Shown: positions 1-10,160 of the stretch, piece by piece
Layout of the letters: the number at the start of each line of letters is the position of its first letter
How positions within the stretch are numbered: position 1 is the stretch's first letter
NCBI GenBank assembly: GCA_037013495.1
Contig: CM072811.1
Span: 27,737,659 to 27,801,658, forward strand
Direction of reading: 5' to 3'
Origin: Hippophae tibetana
Taxonomy: Eukaryota > Streptophyta > Magnoliopsida > Rosales > Elaeagnaceae
DNA length: 64,000 bases
Notes under the pieces: model-generated
Databases searched by the model: none
The model's input: only the letters and a program-made list of their open reading frames with translations
What the model was told of the DNA's origin: nothing
Made by a program: the position numbers and the translations under genes

Positions 1-1445
1 ATGTGTTGTGTTTATTAGTTTAGTGTCCTGTCGTATTTGTATTTTATTGTTAGAAAATTTATTAAGTAATTAATGATAAAATTTAAGGTGAAGGGATGCT
101 TAAGATTTTACCGTTTGTACAAATAAATAACATAAATCTTATGGTTTTTTAGTAGATTATATGCTATTTTCTCAATCTTAATACAAAATTTTTATTTTAA
201 CTTTGAACCAAATTCTTGGAATTTTGCAAAGTTATTATTAATTATTTATTTATTATTAATCATTTATTTTTATGTTTAATTTCATATAATTTGATAACAA
301 TGTTATATCATGGATAAATTTATTATTATAAAAATATTTACGTAAATTTAATAACATAACTAACGAATGATATAATTTGATATAACTTTTTGATCGATAA
401 TTAAAATAAAATATTATCATCAATTTTATAAAAATAAAAATACTTATATTATTCACTAAAAAAATTATAAAATTTATAAATTGTATTCATAGAAGCTACA
501 ATACGCTTGACTCTATTCAATCTAAAACTTGACTTAGTTTTGTTGGTATTTATGATGTGTTTATGTCACTGTTTGGAATATATAGCAAGCCTCGAAGAAT
601 AAAAGAAAAAATGTCAAAAGAACTCAAAGGGGTCAAATGTTATTCTTCCTTCCTCAACTAGAAACCATATAACTTTCACATTTCATTATTATTCTCTCTT
701 AATTTGGATTTAGCGTTACAAATTCAAACCCAGATTTGAACAAGTCTTAAATTAATTTTTTTAGATTATGTCTTAAATAATTAGACCCACTAGAGGAAAC
801 ACCAAAATCCTTTCCAATCAATCCATCTTTCCCAAAATATATAAATTAAAAATAGGATGTGACCACTGACCACTTGGCGACAGAAATTAATATAGTATTA
901 AATTTGTTTATTATATATGTATTTTTTTGTTTAGAGCTACCTGCCTATTAATATATTGAATTACGACGGATTGATATATCTTTATGTTTTTACAATAATC
1001 AGTTTAATGATTAGTGTCTTAATTCGGCTAAAGTTCATGATTTTTAAAAGAATTATATCATGCATGCATTAAGTGACGTAATACTCTTATTTAAATATAA
1101 AATTAAGATGTAAGATGATGATATAATTAATAGATTATTTATTAACATAAATTAATTAAATTATATAATATATGTTTACGTGTGTATTAAATTATAATAA
1201 AATTGATTTTATTTATAAAAATTTACCAATTTAATGAAAAAAAATTCATTGAAATTAAATCGACGAGTAATACTCTTTAAATATACAGTTATCAGTGTAA
1301 TTTTTTACTTAATATTTAATTATTTTATTCAATAAGTAATTTTTTTAGGATTAAAAATATTAAAATATAAAAAAATTATTAAAAAAAATAGTGAAAATAT
1401 TTTTTGTAATTTTTTAATTGTTTTTTTAATTTTTAACGTGTAACC
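1..1445. other. AT-rich intergenic DNA, nothing recognised
   Basis: Low-complexity A/T-rich sequence with frequent stops in all frames. The short open frames found here are dominated by Asn, Ile, Tyr and Lys and look like random AT-rich translation. No terminal repeats or coding similarity were recognised. Confidence 0.6.
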
Positions 1446-1449
1446 AATT

Positions 1450-1710
1450 AAAAGCTATCATGTGAATACCACGCAAGTAACGAAGTTGATGGAACAAGCC
1501 ACGTGAACCACACACAAATGGAGAAGGCCAATCACCAAAAGTTGTGTATACAAAGTGATGTAGAGTTTTACCACGTGTCAGTACCGCGTTCATTCTCAGT
1601 TCATCGCTCGATCAATATTTCTCTACGTGTTGCGTCCCTATTGGTTGGCATTGTTAATCTTTCTTTATTTTTTATCTCAATCAGTTATTTGGGGTAGATT
1701 TGATGGTTCA
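1450..1710. promoter_or_regulatory. GC-richer island with clustered ACGT (G-box/ABRE) motifs
   Basis: This island is clearly richer in G/C than its flanks. It has two CACGTG G-boxes (1500-1505 and 1572-1577), a further ACGTGT at 1625-1630, and CCAATCA- and ATTGGTTGG-like CCAAT elements. ACGT cores of this kind bind bZIP and bHLH factors in plant promoters. A 64-codon open frame runs through it (1503-1697) but resembles no protein I know. No gene is seen on either side within reach, so this could be an orphaned promoter carried by a repeat, the promoter of an unrecognised noncoding RNA, or chance. Function is inferred only from motif clustering. Confidence 0.3.
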
Positions 1711-2725
1711 GATTTCATTTGAGCTTAATTTAACCTCATAATTGACTCATAAACCTTAATGAGCCGAAATTAAAATAAATTTTATTAGTTTTTGAGCCAA
1801 GAAAAGAGAAAAACACATAAAAATTCAAAATGATATATAATTTTGGTGGAAATTTAAGAGAAAATTGGTATTACAATTCAAGAAAATAATTGTATTTCTT
1901 CTTCTTCTTCTTCTTTCTTTATCAATATTTATGTCTTATTTATGAAAAATATGAATTTTATGAACAAAATTAAGTCTAGTTAATTTATTAATCTATGGGT
2001 CTTATGAACCCAATGTTCAACATGTGAAGATCTAATATTTTACCTAAATTATGATTTCAATTTAATTATATTATTTAATTTAAATTTTTATGTTATTAAT
2101 TGTTTAGCTAATAATTGATTTATAAAGGCAAGAAAATTATTTAATTGTTTATCTCAATTAAATAACATGCATAGTTGTATAGGAAGAGATGTATAATTCT
2201 CATGTATATGATCCATAATTGATGAATTTAATAAGTATTATGTAATTTAATTGTTATGAGAGTATCATTTGGTTTATTACTATATGATGTGTAGTTCACT
2301 TAAAAGATGAATACATACTAGTTTAGATTCAATTGATCATGTAATTTATTGATAATTATATTGGAGGATTTTAGTGAATCACATGTTTAGAACATTGGAG
2401 TATTAGGTATTCCTAGATATATTTTCTTATCTATCAAATCTAATTTAATTAATTATTGTTATTTATTTATAGTTCTTTTAGTTTTGTTTCCTTAAAATAT
2501 AAAAATACAAAAAAAAATTATTTTTTTAGTTTTAAAAATTAGTTTCTAATAACATGATCTCCATGAGAATATTTTTTTTATAATTATATTACTTATTGCA
2601 ATACGTATACTTGTGTATTCATTAAACACAATTTGTATCTGATTAACTAGTTTAGTGGATAAAATTTTGAAAGCGTTAACTTATAGGATTAAATAGTGAA
2701 AACAAATTTAATTTTAAACCTTACG
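1711..2725. other. AT-rich intergenic DNA, nothing recognised
   Basis: Contains a short CTT run near 1897-1915 and otherwise AT-rich DNA without coding signal or recognisable terminal repeats. Confidence 0.5.
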
Positions 2726-2729
2726 GTAT

Positions 2730-4170
2730 TTAGTATATTTATTTTTGGAAGAAGATAAAGTTCATTATATTTAATAAAAATATACTTTAGACATTAAAAG
2801 TTTAAAGTTATGAATCTAATTAAAATAGAGAGGATGAATGTGTAATTTTTGAATTATGTATAATTAAAAATCACAGCAGTTAGACATGAAACCATGTGTA
2901 ATTAATATAAAGCGAAAATAAATAAGAACTTGACATATGATATTTCATGTGGAAAAAATCTATGTCATAACAATGATTAAAGAGGAAAGTTACTAGTCTA
3001 CCAGACCATCTAACTATCCAAAATCAATGTTCAATTACCAAGCCTATGTCTTAAACTATCATTAATAGATATAGCTCTCAATGTAACCTACATACAATTT
3101 GTCACTTTTTTCAGTCTCTACAATATAGGTATATGGTTTCATATCAACGTTCTGATATCTCAAGTCGCATGAGTAATAAAACCAGTTCAACAAGTACTTG
3201 AAAAGTTAGCACAAGTGCAAAGTCTATTCTAAAACAAATTCAATAATGAAAAAACCTTATCTAGAAGATTCAAGAATAAACCAATTAAATTAAATCATTT
3301 AGCAAACCTTGAAATGAATAGATTAAGCACAAAATCAATAAAGACATTTTTAAAAAATTAAATAATTATGATCACATACAAAATTATCTGATTCAAACAT
3401 ATAAGAACCTAATTAAGAAGAAATTATATGAACATGAAATCATAATATCATAAAGAAATAGGATTATTAATCGATCAAACATAACCACATAATGTTTGAT
3501 AGTTCAATTCAAGAAAGAACCTAACGAAATATGATTTAGATTTTATAAAATGTTTTGAGAGAGATGGAACAAAACAATTAGAAGAACATAATCAATGTGG
3601 TTATTTATATAGGGGAGATGAAGCCCTAATACTTGGTTAAAGAGTAATTACCATTATATCCATTAAATAAACCAGAGAGTATTAATTAATAAAGACAACA
3701 TTGTAAAAGAACTGTTTGACTCAAGTAAACAATTAAGTTTTTAGTTGAAATCCCACATGCTTGATTGATCCAGTACAAGCTTGATTGATCCAACCACTAA
3801 GGTCAATCGATCCAATAATGATTAAAATAAAATCGAGACTAGGTAGATCAAACATGATCGATCTACACCAATTTGAAAATCAACTCAAGAGAACATAGAT
3901 CGTACAAGATCGATATCCTTGATTGATTTAACCTTTTTGATCTATCAACATACCATTTTGATATATCGACTAGTATGTATACTAAAGTTCATAAGTATAT
4001 AATATGTATTATAAAGTGTTTAAAAACAAGTATATACCTGAAATATATTGATTTGAAGCTAGAAATTTTTTTTCACTTGAATAACGGACATGAAAACGTA
4101 CCTAAAAATTAGTTTATATTTAAACATTTTATTCATGAATATCGCCAACATTCATAAACCTTACAGACCT
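2730..4170 (+). repeat. Dispersed repeat family, copy 1 (about 1.4 kb)
   Basis: This is the first of three diverged, same-orientation copies of one sequence; the others are at 17400-18710 and 58200-59510. Shared blocks occur in the same order: a start block around 2800-2960; a block with GTTCAATTA followed by 'cagtctctacaatata' and 'caacgttctgatatctcaagt'; 'aagtacttgaaaagttagca'; a short 'ttatatagg' segment; and a stretch dense in GATTGATC/GATCGAT words (3760-3960). A 3' block has 'aacaagtatatacctgaa' and 'atatcgccaaca'. No coding capacity is visible. It may be a solo LTR or a non-autonomous element. Boundaries are approximate. Confidence 0.6.
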
Positions 4171-5849
4171 ATACCTATTAAGTAAAACATTACAAGTTCA
4201 TTATATTTGCAAAAGAGATCTTTGAAGTCTATTTTTAGAAAACATACCAATCACGCGTAATGTGTGTCAAATGTGTGAATGACATATGGCGCATGTCAAA
4301 TGCGCAATTAACATATTTTTTTAAAATGAACTTAGTGTTTCTTTTTTGTAAAGATAATAGACTGTTATTTCTTTTACATAATAAGTAAAGTTTAAAATAC
4401 ACTTCTTTAAATGTACCAAACTTGAAATATTTTTTTTTTCTTTTTTTTACTTAAAATGAAAAAAAATAAATTTTTATCCACTATATTACAAAATAAAAAC
4501 AAAATATTTATTATAGAAGTATACAAATTTATTGAAAAGTGTTAGGTATCTCTTAAATTTGAAATATATTATAAATAATGTAACATAATATTATTAGTAA
4601 GTATAATTAAATCAATTAAATTATATGACATGAAAAACTATTATTTGTATATTTATAATATATAATAGTATTTAAATTTATTATAATTCTATTAATAAAA
4701 AAAACTAGTAAAAATACTTTTTTATATTTAAAGACAATGAAATAAATTGATCTAATCCAAATATTTCAGACTACAATGATTATTAAAAAGAGAAAAGCGA
4801 TCTTTGTCACGGACTTATGTGTTAAATGATCATGAATTGCTCCAATAAAAAAAACAAGAAAAAGAGAGAGAATCATGAGTTGCAAATTAGGGCCTGTAAT
4901 GTAAAAGCTGGCTCACAAAATTCAAATAACAAACTATCTGGTAGGTTGAAATTTGTATGGTTAGAGAAGTTGTTGATTTGTATTTGAAAGTTTATACTAA
5001 TCAACATAAACAAAGAGAAAATGATGAAAATTATAAACAAATATTAAATAATTTTTTTCATTTTTTTTCATAAATTTGACTGAGGTAAAAATTGCTCCCT
5101 TCTTAGGTTTTTTTTTTGTTAAAAGTTTTTTCACCAATGTTTTTATTTTAAATCATAAATTTAAATAACATAAAAATATTATTTTAAAAAAATAATTATC
5201 TTTCTTCCATTTAAAATAACCTAAACTATTAGGTAAATTTGATCCAATACTAAACAATAACTCATTCTCAAGTTCCAAATTTATTCTATTATAAAATTCC
5301 TCTTGTTTAATTTATAATTATAAAAGATAATTTTTAGTAATTAATTTTGAAAAAAATTGATCAATGATGAATTATATTATTATAATGATTTTTACATTAA
5401 ATTATAATTTTTTTACTATTAAGTAATTAAAATATGATAAAATATAAGTCATTAACATGGATAAAAATAAAATTTATATAAAATTATATTAAAAAAAATC
5501 AACAATAATAATATTATAAATGAAATTTATTTTAATATATATTTTTATTTTTTAAAAATAAAAACCGTGAAAATCATCTATATAAAATAAATATTTTGTC
5601 AAAAAAATTTATATTAATTTATATTTTAAATTTTAATAATTTTAAAGTAAAAAATAATAATTTAATATAAAAATTATTAAAATAATATTATATATCTTTA
5701 ACAAATTTTTATTATCAAAATTTAAAAGGCTAAAAAAAAATACAACCTATAATTTAGAAAACTAAACACAAATTGAAATATAATTTGAGAGAATTAATGG
5801 ACCATTTTCTCTAATTATATATTCAATACATAAAATAAGAAACAAAGTG
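4171..5849. other. AT-rich intergenic DNA, nothing recognised
   Basis: Strongly AT-rich with long A and T runs and stops in every frame. It includes the upstream flank of the receptor kinase gene. No repeat structure or coding similarity was recognised. Confidence 0.5.
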
Positions 5850-6175
5850 GCTATATAATATCACACACAACGCTCAATGATTCTAGCAACATCATATCAT
5901 ATGAGTCTGAAAAGAAAGCCCTAAACACCGAGTATAGCCCCCACCACATGCCGTTTCCCAAAAAGTCTTTGTTCAAAGCTTATTGAAGGCCAAACCCAGA
6001 GAATCACAAACTCAACCGAACCCATATTCAAAATTTTCACTCTTTTTCTTCTCTCGCACTCTCTGTGAGTCTCTGAGCTAAGAAAAATACTACCCATGAC
6101 GATATCTTACTCTCCATTAACCTCCATCACTTCAAATTCAAACATTTACTAGCCATTTTCCACGACACGTCGTTT
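5850..6175 (+). promoter_or_regulatory. Probable core promoter and 5' leader of the LRR receptor kinase gene
   Basis: A TATATAA box lies at 5852-5858. It is followed by sequence that becomes much more C-rich and pyrimidine-rich (about 6000-6070, with CT-rich runs typical of plant leaders) before the ATG at 6176. Transcription would be expected to begin a few tens of bases after the TATA box, giving a leader of roughly 280-290 bases. The leader contains an upstream ORF, listed separately. The transcription start is inferred, not observed. Confidence 0.5.
6096..6152 (+). CDS. Upstream ORF in the receptor kinase leader (18 codons)
   Basis: An ATG at 6096 opens an 18-codon frame that ends at a TAG at 6150-6152, 23 bases before the main ATG. 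The peptide is rich in Ser, Thr and Asn. If the leader extends to the TATA box, this uORF lies in the mature mRNA and could reduce translation of the kinase. There is no evidence here that the peptide itself matters; the ORF could be incidental. Confidence 0.35.
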   Translation: MTISYSPLTSITSNSNIY

Positions 6176-9100
6176 ATGACCATGACTGCTTTACCTTTAC
6201 TCTTCTTTCTGGTGCTTTGCTCACCATTGTTATGTTTTTCACAGCGCAACCCAGAAACGATAGCAGCCGAGATCGAAGATTTAATGTCGTTTAAGCTCAA
6301 TCTTCATGACCCACAAGGAGCATTGAGTAACTGGGACAGAACGACGCCTTTAGCTCCATGTGACTGGCGTGGAATCTCTTGTGACAATGACAACCGAGTT
6401 AGTGACCTTCGTTTGCCTCGCTTACAACTCGGTGGTCCACTCAGTGACCGTATTGGTAATTTGGCTATGTTACAAAGGCTTAGTCTAAGGTCCAACTTTT
6501 TCAATGGTACTATCCCTCACTCGCTTTTCAAATGCACGCTCCTACGCGCTGCGTTCTTGCAAGAAAATTCTTTCTCCGGAAATCTTCCTCCGGGAATCGG
6601 AAATCTCACCAACTTAGAAGTACTAAATGTGGCTGTAAATCACCTCACAGGTGAAATCTCCGGCGAGCTTGCTCCGAGTTTGAGGTACCTTGATTTCTCT
6701 TCGAATTCATTTTCTGGAGAGATTCCGACAAATGTTGCGAACTTTACTCAACTTCAGCTCATTAACTTGTCGAACAATCTGTTCGCCGGACAGATACCGG
6801 CCAGTCTCGGCGAGCTCCAACAGTTACAGTATCTTTGGTTAGATCACAATCTTCTAGAAGGTACTTTGCCTTCGGCTTTAGCAAACTGTTCGTCGCTGGT
6901 TCATTTGAGCGCGGAAGAAAATTCTCTTGGAGGTGTGATTCCGGCAGCCATTGGATCTCTACCGAAGCTTCAGGTGATTTCACTATCGATGAACAAACTA
7001 TCTGGTTTAATTCCATCCTCTATGTTTTGCAATGTTTCGGATTATACGACGTCGCTTCAGATCGTTCAGCTTGGGTTTAATGCTTTCACGGGGTTAGTTG
7101 GACCAGACACGACATCATCAACTTGCTTTAGTCGCCTTAAAGTTCTTGATCTTCAACAAAATCAGATTCACGGGTTGTTTCCTTCATGGTTGACACAAAT
7201 AGTCACATTGACTGATCTTGAAATCTCAGGTAACTCATTTTCTGGTTTAATTCCACCTGGAATTGGTAATTTTTCAAAGTTAGAGAGGCTGAAAATGGCT
7301 AACAATTCCTTTAGAAGTTCTATTCCTTTAGAAATCAAGAAATGTATCTCATTACAGGTTCTTGATCTCGAAGGGAATCGAATTTCCGGCAAAATCCCTT
7401 CGTTTTTAGGAGATTTGAGGGATTTAAATGTGTTATCTCTTGGAAGAAATGAGTTTTCGGGCTCAATACCGGTGAGTTTTCGCAATCTTTCTCAACTTGA
7501 GAATTTGAGCTTGAGAGGTAATAGTTTAAATGGAACTATACCTGTAGATGTGCTTGTGGCAATGAGCAATTTGACTGTGTTAGATCTTAGTGAGAATGAG
7601 TTTTCTGGTGAAGTCGATTCGAATTTTGGTAAGTTAAGTCGATTGATGGTTTTGAATTTGAGTGGTAATGGCTTTTCTGGGAAGGTTCCAGCTAGTTTGG
7701 GCAATCTTTTCAGATTGACCATTTTGGATTTGAGTAAACAGAACTTTTCTGGTGATTTGCCATCTGAGCTTTTTGGATTACCAAATCTGCAAGTTCTAGC
7801 CTTGCAGGATAATAAGTTTTCTGGAGATGTTCCTGAAGGATTTAGTAGTTTGATGGGTTTGTGCTATTTGAATCTAAGTTCCAATGCCTTTTCTGGTTCA
7901 ATTCCTGCAAATTATGGTTTTCTTCGGTCGTTGATTGTTCTCTCATTGTCGAGCAATCACGTTTCTGGTTCGATTCCACTGGAGATTGGAAATTGCTCTA
8001 GTCTTGAAGTTTTGGAATTGCATAGGAATTCATTGACTGGTCACATTCCTGCTGATCTTTCTCGACTTGTGCATCTGAAGGAGTTTGATTTGGGTAGCAA
8101 CAACTTGACAGGTGAAATACCAGAAGAAATTTCCAAATGCTCTTCATTAACTTCTCTGTTATTGGACTCAAATCATATATCAGGTGCGATTCCAGCTTCA
8201 TTGTCCAAGCTACCGAACTTAACAACACTGAACCTCTCTGCTAATAACTTGAGTGGGGAAATTCCAGTTAATCTTCAATCCATTTCTAGTTTGGTAAATT
8301 TCAATGTTTCGGAAAATAATCTTGAGGGAGAGATTCCTGAAATGCTGGGTACTCGGTTCAACAATCCATCAGCTTTTTCTGGGAATGAGGACTTATGTGG
8401 TGAGCCCTTGCGTAAAAAGTGCGAGGATCTAAGAGCAAAGAACCGAAAGAAGAGGCTGATTTTGTTGATTGTTATAGTTGTAATTGGGGCTTGCTTGCTA
8501 GCACTATGTTGCTGTTTCTACATTTTCAGTCTATTGAGGTGGCGCAAGAGGCTTAAAGAAGCAGCCTTGGGGGAAAAGAAAAAGAGTCCAGCTAGGGCAA
8601 GTTCGGGAGCTAGTACTGGACGAGGAAGCACAGACAATGGAGGACCAAAGCTTGTTATGTTCAATAACAAGATCACACTAGCAGAGACAATTGAAGCAAC
8701 AAGACAATTCGACGAAGAAAATGTGCTGAGTAGAACAAGATTTGGGTTAGCTTTCAAGGCTTGTTACAACGATGGAATGGTGCTCACAATCCGTCGCCTC
8801 CCCAATGTATCCCTAGATGAAAACATGTTTAGAAAAGAAGCTGAATCACTAGGAAAAGTGAAGCACAGAAATTTAACAGTACTTAGAGGCTACTATGCAG
8901 GATCTCCTGATTTGAAACTCCTTGTCTATGACTACATGCCCAATGGAAACTTAGCAACTCTCCTTCAAGAAGCATCACACCAAGACGGTCATGTCCTCAA
9001 TTGGCCAATGCGTCACTTAATTGCACTTGGAATTGCAAGAGGGCTAGGTTTCCTACACCAATCTTCAACAGTACACGGCGATGTCAAGCCACAAAGTGTT

Positions 9101-9613
9101 CTATTTGATGCTGATTTCGAAGCACATTTATCCGATTTTGGCCTAGAACGGTTCGTAGTTTCGACACCAGCTGATGCAGCATCGGCAGCCTCTGCAGCCT
9201 CATCTTCAACAACAATTGGCACACTTGGTTATGTATCCCCAGAAGCAATTTTAACAGGTGAAGTAACAAAAGAATCAGATGTTTACAGTTTTGGGATAGT
9301 TTTTCTTGAATTGTTAACAGGGAAGAGACCAGTGATGTTTACGCAAGATGAAGATATTGTGAAATGGGTTAAGAGACAACTTCAGAAGGGTCAAATTATT
9401 GAACTTTTAGAACCGGGATTGCTTGAACTTGATCCTGAATCATCAGAATGGGAAGAGTTTTTGCTTGGAGTTAAAGTGGCTTTGCTATGTACAGCCCAGG
9501 ATCCTCTAGATCGACCCACCATGTCAGATATTGTCTTCATGCTTGAAGGTTGCCGAGTTGGACCCGATATTCCGTCTTCTGCCGATCCGACTTCTCAACC
9601 GTCACCGGCATAA
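6176..9613 (+). CDS. LRR receptor-like kinase, MUSTACHES/MUSTACHES-LIKE (At4g36180) type
   Basis: Single-exon 1145-residue membrane receptor kinase. In order: signal peptide (about 1-22, hydrophobic, ending CFS), an LRRNT cap with the family 'FKLNLHDP' start and CDWRG segment (about 30-75), more than 20 extracellular LRRs with many N-glycosylation sequons, a C-terminal cap ending in a paired-Cys segment (about residue 735), one membrane helix (761-787), a basic juxtamembrane tail and a kinase domain (about 845-1120). The sequence closely matches the Arabidopsis At4g36180 protein along its whole length, including the shared C-terminal tail ADPTSQPSPA. The kinase is atypical: the glycine loop is degenerate, the VAIK lysine position is Arg (R873), and HRD reads HGD (967-969); DFG (987-989) is intact. 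These changes are also found in the Arabidopsis relatives, so they are a family trait rather than decay. Relatives act in stomatal wall and lateral-root development. The second ATG, at codon 3, is an equally possible start. Confidence 0.95.
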   Translation: MTMTALPLLFFLVLCSPLLCFSQRNPETIAAEIEDLMSFKLNLHDPQGALSNWDRTTPLAPCDWRGISCDNDNRVSDLRLPRLQLGGPLSDRIGNLAMLQRLSLRSNFFNGTIPHSLFKCTLLRAAFLQENSFSGNLPPGIGNLTNLEVLNVAVNHLTGEISGELAPSLRYLDFSSNSFSGEIPTNVANFTQLQLINLSNNLFAGQIPASLGELQQLQYLWLDHNLLEGTLPSALANCSSLVHLSAEENSLGGVIPAAIGSLPKLQVISLSMNKLSGLIPSSMFCNVSDYTTSLQIVQLGFNAFTGLVGPDTTSSTCFSRLKVLDLQQNQIHGLFPSWLTQIVTLTDLEISGNSFSGLIPPGIGNFSKLERLKMANNSFRSSIPLEIKKCISLQVLDLEGNRISGKIPSFLGDLRDLNVLSLGRNEFSGSIPVSFRNLSQLENLSLRGNSLNGTIPVDVLVAMSNLTVLDLSENEFSGEVDSNFGKLSRLMVLNLSGNGFSGKVPASLGNLFRLTILDLSKQNFSGDLPSELFGLPNLQVLALQDNKFSGDVPEGFSSLMGLCYLNLSSNAFSGSIPANYGFLRSLIVLSLSSNHVSGSIPLEIGNCSSLEVLELHRNSLTGHIPADLSRLVHLKEFDLGSNNLTGEIPEEISKCSSLTSLLLDSNHISGAIPASLSKLPNLTTLNLSANNLSGEIPVNLQSISSLVNFNVSENNLEGEIPEMLGTRFNNPSAFSGNEDLCGEPLRKKCEDLRAKNRKKRLILLIVIVVIGACLLALCCCFYIFSLLRWRKRLKEAALGEKKKSPARASSGASTGRGSTDNGGPKLVMFNNKITLAETIEATRQFDEENVLSRTRFGLAFKACYNDGMVLTIRRLPNVSLDENMFRKEAESLGKVKHRNLTVLRGYYAGSPDLKLLVYDYMPNGNLATLLQEASHQDGHVLNWPMRHLIALGIARGLGFLHQSSTVHGDVKPQSVLFDADFEAHLSDFGLERFVVSTPADAASAASAASSSTTIGTLGYVSPEAILTGEVTKESDVYSFGIVFLELLTGKRPVMFTQDEDIVKWVKRQLQKGQIIELLEPGLLELDPESSEWEEFLLGVKVALLCTAQDPLDRPTMSDIVFMLEGCRVGPDIPSSADPTSQPSPA

Positions 9614-10160
9614 TCCGAAAATTGGAAACTTTCTTTGGTCAAAAACATTGACTAATTCTATTTTATTTTATTAATTTTCGGTTCAGGGTGTAAACTATTT
9701 TGCGTATTTTCTTCTGTTCTTTTTGGCGCTTTCTAATTTGTTTTAATGTTTTTGGACAATTTTGCCCTTCTTTTACTTATAAAAAGGCCGGCCTGGCTTG
9801 AGCAAAGTCTACAATCCTAGTCAACGACGTAGCTAAATGTGGGACCCAATACGTATTTCGCGCTAAAATTGCGAAAAGACTGCTCTGTTATCACGTGGCT
9901 TTTAAGGGTTTGCTCTGTGAAAATTTCAGTAATGTAGCCGTTGGATGTGGGACCCAGGTTTACACATAATGGTGAAAATCTGGAGTGTGGAGGCATTGGG
10001 TTTTGCGACGGAGTTGAATGGAATATAGTTTTGTTAGCTCTGCGTCTCTTTTATTACCACGTGTGATCCTCTTAAGTGTTTTTAAAATATGGGTGACCCT
10101 AAATTTCAAGGTCCTACTGGATCAGTGAAGGAGACATTGCATATCATAGTTTGGGCCCGC
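9614..10160. other. 3' flank of the kinase gene and a GC-richer island
   Basis: The 3' untranslated region begins here; no canonical AATAAA was seen immediately after the stop, though AT-rich near-variants occur. From about 9785 to 10150 the DNA is GC-richer than its surroundings. It carries two CACGTG G-boxes (9892-9897 and 10058-10063) and two exact copies of atgtgggaccca (9837-9848 and 9945-9956). No ORF is present. It may be a conserved noncoding or promoter-like segment. Confidence 0.4.

Noticed and set aside
1503..1697. 64-codon ORF in the G-box island
   Set aside because: No homology recognised; it is better explained by higher GC in a promoter-like island.
6304..9269. Antisense and out-of-frame ORFs within the receptor kinase gene
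   Set aside because: All lie over the strong, uninterrupted 1145-codon frame and have no family resemblance; they are shadows.
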